The position numbers and the translations under genes are program-made. A model generated the notes under the pieces. That model did no database searches. It was given only the letters and a program-made list of their open reading frames with translations, and had not been told where the DNA came from. A DNA stretch of 40,534 nt, from the NCBI GenBank assembly GCA_045106335.1, contig JBGCEM010000026.1:1-40534 (forward strand), read 5' to 3'. The DNA is from Aliishimia sp045106335. Its GTDB lineage: Bacteria; Pseudomonadota; Alphaproteobacteria; Rhodobacterales; Rhodobacteraceae. Numbering within the stretch: position 1 is the first letter of the stretch; every line of letters begins with the position of its first letter. Positions 8,192 through 15,926 of the stretch are shown one piece after another.

Positions 8192-8991
8192 TTGCAAACC
8201 TGGGAATGTACACCATTCCCGCCACGGTAGAGGCGAATGACGCCTTTTGGGATGCGATTCGTGCCAATTTGGGATTTGGTCCCATGTCCCTTACAAAGAC
8301 ATCGGATCTATGGTCGATCTGGCAAAGTCCTGATTTGCTGTTTTCGCAAACCTGCGGTTACCCGTTTCGCGCCAAACTTGCCAATTCAGTTCAACTGGTA
8401 GGCACCCCGGATTACCAGCTTAGCGGATGCGCCCCGGGACATTATTATTCCGTTATCCTTGCCCGCGATGCCCAGGCTTTGTCTTCGATGCAAACACCAC
8501 GTTTTGCCTACAATGAAGCGCTTTCACAATCTGGGTGGGCTGCGCCGGTCCAACTTTTTCAATCCCTTGAACTGGGTTTGGCAGGTGTATTGCAAACAGG
8601 AAGCCACGCGGCGTCTGCCCGGGCCGTGCGGGATGGTCTGGCGGATTTGGCGGGTCTAGATGTGCTGACCTATCAAATGTTAAAACGTCATTCCCCAGAC
8701 GATCTGAACGGCCTCAAGATCATTGCCACAACAGACCCCACGCCCACCCTGCCCTATATCACCTCACTTGGGCAAAATGCGTCGCAATTGGCGACAGCAC
8801 TCAAAGCAGCAATTCGTGAATTGACCCCAGCCTATCGACACCTGCTGCACCTGCACGATCTTGTCCAAATTCCGGCCAGCGCTTACTTAGCGTTGCCATC
8901 GCCAGCCGCCCCAAGTGCATTTAACGAAATTAGCAACATATCTGTGCCAAGCAGCCCAGAGGCGCGCGTTTTGACGAAAGGCCTGTCATGA
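8188..8991 (+). CDS. PhnD-like periplasmic-binding-fold protein without signal peptide
   Basis: 267 residues from a GTG at 8188 that overlaps the upstream stop; an in-frame ATG at 8206 is an alternative. The sequence resembles the PhnD family of phosphonate/phosphate-binding proteins: an early LGMYTIP strand, a SQTCGYPF segment, and LDVLTYQMLKRH followed by KIIATTDPTPTLPYI. It has no signal peptide or lipobox, so it is predicted to be cytoplasmic, unlike transport-associated PhnD proteins, and no permease or ATPase gene lies beside it. It may therefore be a ligand sensor or a recruited enzyme-like fold rather than a transport receptor. It is coupled at both ends (GTGA before, ATGA after). The fold assignment is moderately sure; the function is unknown. 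Confidence 0.65.
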   Translation: MIANLGMYTIPATVEANDAFWDAIRANLGFGPMSLTKTSDLWSIWQSPDLLFSQTCGYPFRAKLANSVQLVGTPDYQLSGCAPGHYYSVILARDAQALSSMQTPRFAYNEALSQSGWAAPVQLFQSLELGLAGVLQTGSHAASARAVRDGLADLAGLDVLTYQMLKRHSPDDLNGLKIIATTDPTPTLPYITSLGQNASQLATALKAAIRELTPAYRHLLHLHDLVQIPASAYLALPSPAAPSAFNEISNISVPSSPEARVLTKGLS

Positions 8992-9686
8992 AAATCGGTA
9001 TTTTGAAATGTGGTCACTTTCCAGATGAACTGCAGCCCAAATATGGGGATTATGGCATCATGTATGCTAAATTGCTGTCTGGTCATGGTTTAAGCTTTGA
9101 AACCTGGAGCGTGGTCGACATGGATTTTCCGACCGATCTGAACGACGCTGACGGATGGTTGGTGTCCGGATCCCGCCACGGTGCCTATGAAGATCACCCG
9201 TTCATTCCGCCCCTTGAGGATTTCATTCGCCGCCTGGACGCAGCACGCATCCCTATGATTGGCGTTTGTTTTGGACATCAAATTATTGCGCAAGCGTTGG
9301 GCGGCACTGTGATCAAACATCCCAACGGGTGGTGCGTCGGGCGCACCGAGTATAAAACCGCGAATGCCACCTTAACTTTGAATGCATGGCATCAAGACCA
9401 AGTCGTGACGCGCCCAAAAACAGCGCGATTGCTGGCCTCGTCAGACCAGTGTGAAAACGCACTTTTGGCTTACGGCGATCATATCTTGACCGTCCAGCCC
9501 CATCCTGAATTCAGCGCAAGTTATATCGCAGGTCTCACCACCTATCGCGGCACCGGCCTGGTTCCTGACGACGTGCTAGAAGCGGCACTGGACGTCAATG
9601 ACCAACCCACAGACCGGCTGGAATTTGGGGCCAAAATGGCGGAGTTTTTCTTGCGGGATCGCGCACAGGCACGGGTGGTCGCATGA
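8988..9686 (+). CDS. Class I glutamine amidotransferase-like hydrolase (candidate gamma-glutamyl-GABA hydrolase)
   Basis: A 232-residue class I glutamine amidotransferase domain. The catalytic triad is visible: nucleophile Cys94 in GVCFGHQ, and His172 with Glu174 in QPHPEF. These domains cleave gamma-glutamyl amide bonds. Because the next two genes look like gamma-glutamylputrescine synthetase and oxidase, the likely role is release of GABA from gamma-glutamyl-GABA, the PuuD step. The protein resembles GMP-synthase-type amidotransferases more than the C26 peptidase PuuD of E. coli, so it would be a functional analogue. The ATG overlaps the previous stop (ATGA), as does its own end with the next gene. 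The family is certain; the specific substrate is inference from context. Confidence 0.8.
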   Translation: MKIGILKCGHFPDELQPKYGDYGIMYAKLLSGHGLSFETWSVVDMDFPTDLNDADGWLVSGSRHGAYEDHPFIPPLEDFIRRLDAARIPMIGVCFGHQIIAQALGGTVIKHPNGWCVGRTEYKTANATLTLNAWHQDQVVTRPKTARLLASSDQCENALLAYGDHILTVQPHPEFSASYIAGLTTYRGTGLVPDDVLEAALDVNDQPTDRLEFGAKMAEFFLRDRAQARVVA

Positions 9687-11044
9687 GCGATAATTGGCAA
9701 AGCAGATTACCGGACGCTGCCACGACATATCTGAAAGACCGCAAGTTAGACGAGGTCGAATGTGTCATCGCGGACCTTCCCGGTATTGCTCGGGGCAAAG
9801 CCGTTCCGGCCTCAAAATTTGAACGCCAAGACTATTTCCACCTACCAGACAGCATCTTTTTCCAAACGATTACAGGGGATTGGGGGGAAGCTGCGGATGA
9901 GGATGGCTTCATCGAAAAAGACATGATTCTGCGCCCTGACATGTCCACTGCCACGGCCGCCCCCTGGACCGGCGATTGGACGTTGCAAGTTATTCATGAC
10001 GCCTATGATCGCAACGGCGCGCCTGTTGCCTTCGCGCCGCGCAATGTTTTAAAACGTGTTGTCGCCCTGTATCACGAACGTGGACTGACCCCAGTGATTG
10101 CGCCAGAAATGGAGTTTTTCTTGGTGGCGCGCAATGTCGATCCGGCGCGCGACATCGAACCCATGATGGGGCGCTCGGGTCGCCCGGCAGCTGCGCGTCA
10201 GGCCTATTCAATGACGGCGGTCGATGAATTTGGCCCTGTGATTGACGACATTTATGATTTTGCCGAAGCGCAAGGTTTTGAAATCGACGGCATTACCCAA
10301 GAAGGCGGCGCGGGCCAGCTTGAAATAAATTTGCGTCACGGAGATCCCGTAAAGCTGGCGGATGAGGTCTTTTACTTCAAACGACTGATCCGCGAAGCCG
10401 CGTTGCGCCATGATTGTTTTGCGACTTTTATGGCCAAACCTATCGCGCATGAACCGGGCTCGGCCATGCATATTCACCATTCAATCTTAGATTCCGTCAC
10501 CGGGCAAAACATCTTTTCGGGGCCGCAAGGTCAAGAAACAGACGCTTTCTTTACCTTTATCGCCGGATTGCAGAACCACTTACCAGATGCTTTGGCGGTC
10601 TTGGCCCCTTACGTGAACAGTTATAGGCGGTTTGTGAAGGACCACGCCGCACCAATCAATCTGGAATGGGCGCGTGACAATCGCACCACCGGCATACGCG
10701 TACCTTTGTCCGACCCGGACGCGCGGCGTGTTGAAAACCGAATTGCCGGTATGGATTGCAACCCCTACCTGGGTATTGCGGCCTCGCTTGCTTGTGGTTT
10801 GCTAGGTCTGTCCGAAGCACGCAACCCCGACAAACAGTATGAAGGTGACGCCTACGCGGGTCCCGGCGATATTCCACGCGACATCGGAAAAGCGCTGGAT
10901 TTGTTTGACGCGGCAACAGCGCTGCATGACATTCTTGGCCCCGAATTTGCGCGCGTGTATTCGATAGTAAAGCGTGCTGAACATGACGAATTCCTAGGTG
11001 TTATTTCGCCATGGGAGCGGGAGCATTTGTTGTTAAATGTTTGA
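9683..11044 (+). CDS. puuA: Glutamine synthetase family ligase (gamma-glutamylputrescine synthetase-like)
   Basis: A 453-residue member of the type I glutamine synthetase superfamily, the normal length for PuuA. The N-terminal beta-grasp segment contains DLPGIARGKAVP. The catalytic domain shows PEMEFFLV, the acid-rich EGGAGQLEINLRHGDP metal site, HIHHSI (ATP/metal His) and NRTTGIRVP (substrate Arg region). It lacks the adenylylation-loop character of GlnA and fits the ligase that joins glutamate to putrescine or a related amine using ATP. The ATGA overlap with the amidotransferase gene and the following FAD oxidase gene reproduce PuuD-PuuA-PuuB logic. Amine specificity is inferred, since other gamma-glutamyl-amine ligases look alike. 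Confidence 0.82.
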   Translation: MSDNWQSRLPDAATTYLKDRKLDEVECVIADLPGIARGKAVPASKFERQDYFHLPDSIFFQTITGDWGEAADEDGFIEKDMILRPDMSTATAAPWTGDWTLQVIHDAYDRNGAPVAFAPRNVLKRVVALYHERGLTPVIAPEMEFFLVARNVDPARDIEPMMGRSGRPAAARQAYSMTAVDEFGPVIDDIYDFAEAQGFEIDGITQEGGAGQLEINLRHGDPVKLADEVFYFKRLIREAALRHDCFATFMAKPIAHEPGSAMHIHHSILDSVTGQNIFSGPQGQETDAFFTFIAGLQNHLPDALAVLAPYVNSYRRFVKDHAAPINLEWARDNRTTGIRVPLSDPDARRVENRIAGMDCNPYLGIAASLACGLLGLSEARNPDKQYEGDAYAGPGDIPRDIGKALDLFDAATALHDILGPEFARVYSIVKRAEHDEFLGVISPWEREHLLLNV

Positions 11045-11074
11045 AAGCCACCCGATGACTTGCGCTCTGCACAA

Positions 11075-12376
11075 ATGAACCTTCTGTATTCAAACGATAA
11101 AAAAGGCTCCTATCCGAACAGCTGGTATGCAGCCACCTGTCAGACTATGGCCCCGTTCCCGCCCCTGCAAGGGAAAGTCAGTGCCGATGTGTGTGTGATC
11201 GGTGCGGGCTATACGGGTCTGTCAGCAGCCCTGCATTTGGCCCAAGCCGGGCGGGACGTAATCCTACTAGATGCTCAACGGATTGGATTTGGCGCCTCTG
11301 GGCGTAATGGAGGCCAGTTGGGCTCGGGGCAGCGACTTGATCAGTTGGAACTAGAGACCCTTGTTGGCAAATCAGACGCCCAAAAGCTTTGGGATTTGGG
11401 GCAAGACAGCAAAACTTTAGTCAAATCATTGATCCAAAAACACAATATCGACTGCTACTTACGTCCTGGCGTCGCGTGGTCCGGTTCCAGTTCAGCGCAA
11501 GTTCGGGATTTGCACGCTTATGCGGATCATATGTCTGCACAATATGACTACCCTTTGATTAAAATGGATACTGAAGCGTTTCATGCGCTGTGCCCTTCGC
11601 CAGATTATAAAGGGGGTATATTGGATGAGGATGCAGCACATCTTCACCCATTGCGGTTTGTTTTGGGCTTGGCCAGGGCGGCACAAACGGCAGGCGTTCG
11701 AATATTTGAACAAACCGAAGCGCATCATATCGAACACAGCACGAAACCAGTTGTGCGCACAGCACAAGGGCGGATCACAGCCGATCATGTCGTGCTGGCG
11801 ACAAATGGGTATTCCCAAGGTTTGGCCCGCCCGGTCGCTGCGCGTGTGATGCCGATCAATAACTACATCGTGGCCACCGAACCGTTGGGGACGCGGGCCG
11901 CATCCGTGCTTGCCCAAGACATTGCCGTTGCGGATAGTCGTTTTGTTATTAATTACTTCCGCCTGTCACATGATAAACGGCTTTTGTTTGGCGGCGGTGA
12001 AAGCTATGGCTATCGCTTTCCAACGGATATCAAAGCGAAAGTGCGCAAGCCCATGTTGCAGATCTTTCCCCAGTTGCGCGACGTATCCATCGACTACGCC
12101 TGGGGGGGGACATTAGCGATCACCATGAAAAGATTACCCTTTTTGACGCGCAGTGCTTCAAATATCCTAAGCGCTTCTGGGTATTCTGGTCACGGGGTCG
12201 GCACGGCAACGCAAGCTGGCCAGCTGATAGCCCAGACGATTATTGGGCACTCTGAGGGCTTTGAAACAATGGCTTCAATTCCTTCGACGCCATTTCCAGG
12301 GGGGCCTGCGCTCAAGTCACCACTGCTGGCATTGGCCATGACCTGGTACAAATTACGGGATCGGTTCGGTGGATAA
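11075..12376 (+). CDS. puuB: FAD-dependent amine oxidoreductase (gamma-glutamylputrescine oxidase-like, DAO family)
   Basis: 433 residues from the ATG at 11075 (a TTG at 11060 would add five residues). The dinucleotide-binding motif VIGAGYTGLSAALHLA is followed by the D-amino-acid-oxidase-type GFGASGRNGGQLGSGQR, where FAD usually binds. The C-terminal GYSGHGVGTATQAG segment closes the FAD site. PuuB oxidises gamma-glutamylputrescine to the aldehyde with release of ammonia and peroxide. It is the last gene of the unit and is separated by only 30 bases from the ligase gene. The PuuC aldehyde dehydrogenase expected for the next step is not in the window. The general family is sure; the substrate is inferred from the neighbours. 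Confidence 0.82.
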   Translation: MNLLYSNDKKGSYPNSWYAATCQTMAPFPPLQGKVSADVCVIGAGYTGLSAALHLAQAGRDVILLDAQRIGFGASGRNGGQLGSGQRLDQLELETLVGKSDAQKLWDLGQDSKTLVKSLIQKHNIDCYLRPGVAWSGSSSAQVRDLHAYADHMSAQYDYPLIKMDTEAFHALCPSPDYKGGILDEDAAHLHPLRFVLGLARAAQTAGVRIFEQTEAHHIEHSTKPVVRTAQGRITADHVVLATNGYSQGLARPVAARVMPINNYIVATEPLGTRAASVLAQDIAVADSRFVINYFRLSHDKRLLFGGGESYGYRFPTDIKAKVRKPMLQIFPQLRDVSIDYAWGGTLAITMKRLPFLTRSASNILSASGYSGHGVGTATQAGQLIAQTIIGHSEGFETMASIPSTPFPGGPALKSPLLALAMTWYKLRDRFGG

Positions 12377-12415
12377 AATGAAACCAATCCGCCCCAAGCC
12401 GTAAGTTCAAAAAAC

Positions 12416-12967
12416 CTAATTCAACTTTGACAGTTTTTCCTGCAACTCAGCCAACTGCTTTTTGATGTCGTCCAGATCTTCGCCCTTAGGGTCTTTGGCG
12501 TCAGGGCGATCAGAATCACCAGTCCAACCGGGCATACCGCCAGTCATCGCTGTCAAAAAAGCTTTTTGTTGGGCCTGCATAGCCTCAAAACCTGGCATTT
12601 TCGCCATCGGATTCATGGCGCCCATGTTTTCCACCATGCGGCTTTGACCACTGCGCAACATTTCAAAACTGGCTTCAAGAAACTGGGGCACGACACTTAC
12701 GCCGCCCCCCATATAGCTGCGCACTAAGTCGTTCAGGACATCGACAGGCAGCACACTTTCGCCTTTGCTTTCATGTTCGGCGATGATTTGCAGCAAATAC
12801 TGACGGGTCAGATCATCGCCTGTCTTAAGGTCCACAATCTGAACCTCACGCCCTTCACGGATGAAAATCGCAATATCTTCAAGCGTCACATAGTCACTGG
12901 TTTCGGTGTTATAAAGGCGACGCGACGCGTAACGTTTAATCAGCAAGGGCGCGCTTTTTTCTGGCAT
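12416..12967 (-). CDS. phaR: Polyhydroxyalkanoate synthesis repressor PhaR
   Basis: A 183-residue regulator that senses PHB granules. The N-terminal DNA-binding/accumulation domain (PHB_acc_N) is recognised by LIKRYASRRLYNTETSDYVT, followed by the paired accumulation-regulator segments RQYLLQIIAEHE and MRS-like helices, and a charged C-terminal coiled-coil tail (DDIKKQLAELQEKLSKLN). PhaR represses phaP and itself when no granules exist and is titrated away by nascent PHB. A GGGAG ribosome-binding site precedes the ATG at 12967. A CTGC-N3-GCAG site lies 20 bases upstream at 12987-12997, consistent with autoregulation. It faces the end of the puuB-like gene tail-to-tail. Confidence 0.93.
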   Translation of the reverse strand: MPEKSAPLLIKRYASRRLYNTETSDYVTLEDIAIFIREGREVQIVDLKTGDDLTRQYLLQIIAEHESKGESVLPVDVLNDLVRSYMGGGVSVVPQFLEASFEMLRSGQSRMVENMGAMNPMAKMPGFEAMQAQQKAFLTAMTGGMPGWTGDSDRPDAKDPKGEDLDDIKKQLAELQEKLSKLN

Positions 12968-12986
12968 GGTTTTCTCCCGAAACTCT

Positions 12987-12997
12987 CTGCATTGCAG
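12987..12997. promoter_or_regulatory. Candidate PhaR operator upstream of phaR
   Basis: CTGCATTGCAG matches the CTGC-N3-GCAG consensus known for Rhodobacteraceae PhaR. It lies 20-30 bases upstream of the phaR start codon, where it could block transcription initiation or early elongation. A further GCAGCTTGCAGCAG stretch continues immediately to its right. Confidence 0.6.
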
Positions 12998-13138
12998 CTT
13001 GCAGCAGGATTGCCCAAAAATCCAGCTCTTTCAGAGATTTGCCGATCTTTCACAGAAGGACCTCAGCACTTTACAGCCAGCAATTGCTGCATGCGCAATC
13101 CGCGCGGGTCTTTTATCCCCCTTCTAACAAACAAAAAG

Positions 13139-13160
13139 GGGCGGATCCGAAGATCCGCCC
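13139..13160 (-). terminator. Rho-independent terminator of phaP
   Basis: GGGCGGATC (13139-13147) and GATCCGCCC (13152-13160) form a perfect nine-pair stem with a four-base loop. On the minus strand the loop reads TTCG, an extra-stable tetraloop, and the stem is followed by CTTTTTGTTTG, a T-tract. It lies 84 bases after the phaP stop codon and insulates phaP from phaR. Confidence 0.85.
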
Positions 13161-13243
13161 AACGTAGATGCGCTTTCAGGGAGGAGAATTGCACATCCGC
13201 TTTATTCGTGAACTCGTGAACAAGAGACCACTTATGAATTCAA

Positions 13244-13693
13244 TTACTTTGCAGCAGCAGCTTTCTTGACAGCAGCAGTTGCGTCATTAGCAGCTTTCTT
13301 AACTGCAGCAGACGCTTCTTCTTGCATGTCTTTTCCGGCAGCCATCATCAATTCTACTGTGTCCATTTGGACTTTTTTTGCGATTTCTGCGAAGGCGGCC
13401 ATGTTTTCGGCGGCAACTTCTGCAGAGGAAGATGCGAAATCTGTCATGGCTTTGGCGTAATCGGCAGGTTCAGCTTTCGCTTTTGCCATGTCGGCAACTT
13501 TCGCCAGAGTTTCTTTTGTCCATTTCGAGGACAGCTCAGCGGATTTACCGGCTGCATCCAGAGCAACAGTGGACAGTTTTTCGTTCAACGACGCTGTGGT
13601 CTTAAACGCGTCTTCCATCGCTTTTGTATCTACTGGGAATGCGCCCATCATGTCTTTCATGACTGCGGTGAAATCTTGTGTTGCTTTTGCCAT
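13244..13693 (-). CDS. phaP: Phasin, PHB granule-associated protein
   Basis: A 149-residue, Ala/Lys-rich, wholly helical protein with the phasin pattern: an N-terminal DFTAVMKDMMGAFPVDTKAM segment, a middle amphipathic helical region (SSKWTKETLAKVADMAKAK), and a C-terminal alanine/lysine tail of AAVKKAA repeats. Phasins coat PHB granules and limit their size. The start at 13693 has AAGGATGA upstream at good spacing. The open frame extends to 13831, but that part is rich in Cys/Arg and covers the promoter, so it is not coding. The upstream region holds two mirror-image PhaR sites and the probable promoter, and a strong terminator follows. Expression should rise when PhaR is sequestered on granules. 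Confidence 0.9.
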   Translation of the reverse strand: MAKATQDFTAVMKDMMGAFPVDTKAMEDAFKTTASLNEKLSTVALDAAGKSAELSSKWTKETLAKVADMAKAKAEPADYAKAMTDFASSSAEVAAENMAAFAEIAKKVQMDTVELMMAAGKDMQEEASAAVKKAANDATAAVKKAAAAK

Positions 13694-13759
13694 CGGTCTT
13701 TTCATCCTTACGAGTTTGCACTGAGTGTGCAGCACAGTGTTTTTGCTGCGTCTGAAAAC

Positions 13760-13788
13760 AATATGCATTCTGCAGTGCAGCATTGCAA
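13760..13788 (-). promoter_or_regulatory. Candidate phaP promoter
   Basis: On the minus strand, TTGCAA (13788-13783) and CATATT (13765-13760) are spaced by exactly 17 bases, a fair sigma-70-type promoter. The PhaR-like site at 13770-13780 lies inside the spacer. This places the predicted start of transcription about 60 bases before the phaP ATG. Confidence 0.6.
13770..13780. promoter_or_regulatory. PhaR operator, proximal site of phaP
   Basis: CTGCAGTGCAG, a perfect CTGC-N3-GCAG match, sits between the -35 and -10 elements of the predicted phaP promoter. Binding here would directly exclude RNA polymerase. Confidence 0.7.
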
Positions 13789-13796
13789 GTCTTTTT

Positions 13797-13807
13797 CTGC
13801 ACTGCAG
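13797..13807. promoter_or_regulatory. PhaR operator, distal site of phaP
   Basis: CTGCACTGCAG is the exact reverse complement of the proximal site, with centres 27 bases apart, and lies just upstream of the predicted -35. The pair brackets the -35 element. Both are followed on the plus strand by the extra bases CAT. Confidence 0.7.
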
Positions 13808-13989
13808 CATAAAAAATTTCCGCGCTCGCAAATAGTTGAATTCGTGCCGAAAATTAACTTGATCGCTCTATTTCAACTTAAAAAGCGACATATAGATGCA
13901 ATTGCAACCAATAAGACGCGCCCCACAAAGTCGAAGTATGACTGAATCACCGCCAATGCTGCACTTGCACAAAGCCTGGTTTCGCTTCG

Positions 13990-15768
13990 CTAACCGCGCG
14001 CTTTGATCTGCACATAAGTGCCTGGTGCATCGCACAAGATTTTGCGCCCTTTTGCGCCTGGCTTGCGCGCGGCGATCCTTTTGCCGGCGCGCATTTCCAA
14101 CCATTCCCCCCAGCGCGGCCACCAAGAGCCTTTGGTGAACGCAGCGCTGTCCAACCATTCTGCAGAGTCCAAAGACAGGTCAGCGTTGGTATAGTGACCA
14201 TATTTGTCTTTCGTCGGCGGATTTACGATGCCCGCAATATGCCCCGACTCAGACAGAACAAAGGTTTTGTCCTCTGCCCCCATCTTCTGAACACCGCGAT
14301 AACAATCTTTCCACGCAGCAATGTGATCGGTTTCGCAGGTGACAGCAAAAAGCGGCACATCGACCTCGTCTAGGACCAAGTGATGCCCCATCAAATCAAA
14401 ACCGTTCGTCGCCAATTCGTTGCGCTGACACAAGCTTCGCAGATATTGCATCGCCATTTTGCCAGGCAGATTCGCACCATCACCGTTCCAATAAAGCAAA
14501 TCAAAAGCGGGTGGCATTTCGCCCATCATGTAACTCTTGATCGCGGGTGTATAAATTAGATCGTTAGAACGCAGATAAGAAAAGGTCCGCGCCATTATGA
14601 CGGATGGCAGAACACCTTTGTTGTTCACTTCTTCTTCTATGCCGTCGATGAAATCGTTCTGCAAAAACGGCGTAAATTCCCCCTGATCCGAAAAATCAGT
14701 CAACGCCGTAAAGAATGTGGCGGATTTGATCGACGTATCGCCCTGCTGGCGCAAATAGCTAAGCGTCAAAGACAATGTCGTCCCGGCAATACAATAGCCC
14801 ACCACATTGATCTGCTTTTGTGCAGTGATGTCCTTCACTTCGCGGATCGCGGTCAGATAGCCGTCTTGTATATAGTCCTCCATGCCCACATCAGCATAGG
14901 ACTCATCCGGGTTGATCCAGCTCACAATGAACACTGTATGACCTTGTTCGGTTAGCCATTTGATCATCGAGTTCTGCGCCTTCAGATCCAAGATATAATA
15001 TTTGTTGATCCAAGGCGGAAAAACCAACAACGGAGTTGCAAACACCTTGTCTGTCACGGGCGTGTATTGGATCAGCTCGAACATCCGGTTGCGAAACACG
15101 ACTTTGCCAGGCGTGGTGGCAATATTGCGCCCCAGTTCAAACGCGTTTTCATCCGACAGTTTGACCACCATTTCACCATTATTGGCTTCCAGATCCGAAA
15201 TAAGGTTCTCCAAACCCAAAACGAGACTTTGGCCTTCTGTTTCAACGGCTTTTTCCAACGCATCCGGGTTGGTTGCCAGAAAATTGGTCGGCGCCATCAT
15301 GTCAATGATCTGGCTAGAAAAGTAGTCCAACCGTTGCTTTTCCTTAGGATCCAAGTCCTGCGCTTCGGCAACTGCGGCGCGGATGGCGTCAGAATTGATC
15401 AGATATTGCTGTTTAACGAAGTTGAAATACGGGTGACTGTCCCACAGCGGGTTCTTGAAGCGGCGATCCGACGGGCCTGGGTCTTCGGGCGCTTGCAGCT
15501 TGCCTTTGGCCAGGGCCTGCTGGGCTTCGACAAAATGCGTTACAGTCTTGGACCAATATTGCATTTGTTGCTCAATTACTTTGGATGGGCTGGCCATCGC
15601 TTCTTTCCAGTATGCACTTGCAGCATTAACATACAGGTCCGGAGACGGCGCATCCAACGCCGCCGGATGCCCATCCCGATTCTGCATGACATTGATCAGG
15701 CGCTTGGACAAAACCTCAACTTTAGCGAGATTCTCATTGAGTTTTTCAAGATTTTGTACGTCGTTCAT
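13990..15768 (-). CDS. phaC: Class I poly(3-hydroxyalkanoate) synthase PhaC
   Basis: 592 residues from the ATG at 15768, which has AAGG eight bases upstream. The open frame extends to 15876 but that stretch lies in the divergent promoter region. The N-terminal PhaC_N domain includes NPLWDSHPYFNFVKQQYL. The alpha/beta-hydrolase catalytic domain shows the lipase-like box GYCIAGT with nucleophile Cys326, Asp481 in CETDHIAAWKDCYRG and His510 in SESGHIAGIVNPP. The enzyme polymerises 3-hydroxyacyl-CoA (chiefly 3-hydroxybutyryl-CoA) on the granule surface. The conserved PPWINKYYILDL segment before the lipase box is typical of class I enzymes. It lies upstream of phaP on the same strand and diverges from phaZ. 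phaA and phaB are not in this window. Confidence 0.95.
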   Translation of the reverse strand: MNDVQNLEKLNENLAKVEVLSKRLINVMQNRDGHPAALDAPSPDLYVNAASAYWKEAMASPSKVIEQQMQYWSKTVTHFVEAQQALAKGKLQAPEDPGPSDRRFKNPLWDSHPYFNFVKQQYLINSDAIRAAVAEAQDLDPKEKQRLDYFSSQIIDMMAPTNFLATNPDALEKAVETEGQSLVLGLENLISDLEANNGEMVVKLSDENAFELGRNIATTPGKVVFRNRMFELIQYTPVTDKVFATPLLVFPPWINKYYILDLKAQNSMIKWLTEQGHTVFIVSWINPDESYADVGMEDYIQDGYLTAIREVKDITAQKQINVVGYCIAGTTLSLTLSYLRQQGDTSIKSATFFTALTDFSDQGEFTPFLQNDFIDGIEEEVNNKGVLPSVIMARTFSYLRSNDLIYTPAIKSYMMGEMPPAFDLLYWNGDGANLPGKMAMQYLRSLCQRNELATNGFDLMGHHLVLDEVDVPLFAVTCETDHIAAWKDCYRGVQKMGAEDKTFVLSESGHIAGIVNPPTKDKYGHYTNADLSLDSAEWLDSAAFTKGSWWPRWGEWLEMRAGKRIAARKPGAKGRKILCDAPGTYVQIKARG

Positions 15769-15825
15769 GCCACCCGCCTTAAATTCTGGTCGTAATTTGT
15801 TGCAATTTAACGAATCGCCGTTACT

Positions 15826-15837
15826 TTGCACCTGCAG
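15826..15837. promoter_or_regulatory. Candidate PhaR-like site in the phaC/phaZ intergenic region
   Basis: TTGCACCTGCAG is a CTGC-N4-GCAG-type site with one mismatch and is followed by CAT, as in both phaP sites. It lies 57 bases upstream of phaC and 89 upstream of phaZ, so PhaR could influence either gene. Weaker than the phaP sites. Confidence 0.4.
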
Positions 15838-15914
15838 CATAATGTCACCGGAACGTTTGGGGAGCCGTGACACCATGCGTTGTGGGGCAAAGCCCCGTCG
15901 TTCTTTATACCAAA

Positions 15915-15924
15915 GGGGTACCCC
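15915..15924 (+). promoter_or_regulatory. Palindrome overlapping the phaZ ribosome-binding region
   Basis: GGGGTACCCC is a perfect ten-base palindrome ending two bases before the phaZ ATG at 15927. Its left half supplies the purine-rich AAAGGGG that would act as the ribosome-binding site. With no loop it cannot fold on itself as a normal hairpin, so any regulatory meaning is speculative. Confidence 0.3.
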
Positions 15925-15926
15925 AA

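Noticed and set aside
13959..13970. CTGCACTTGCAC as a PhaR site
   Set aside because: Imperfect half-site just after the phaC stop codon, with no promoter nearby on either strand.
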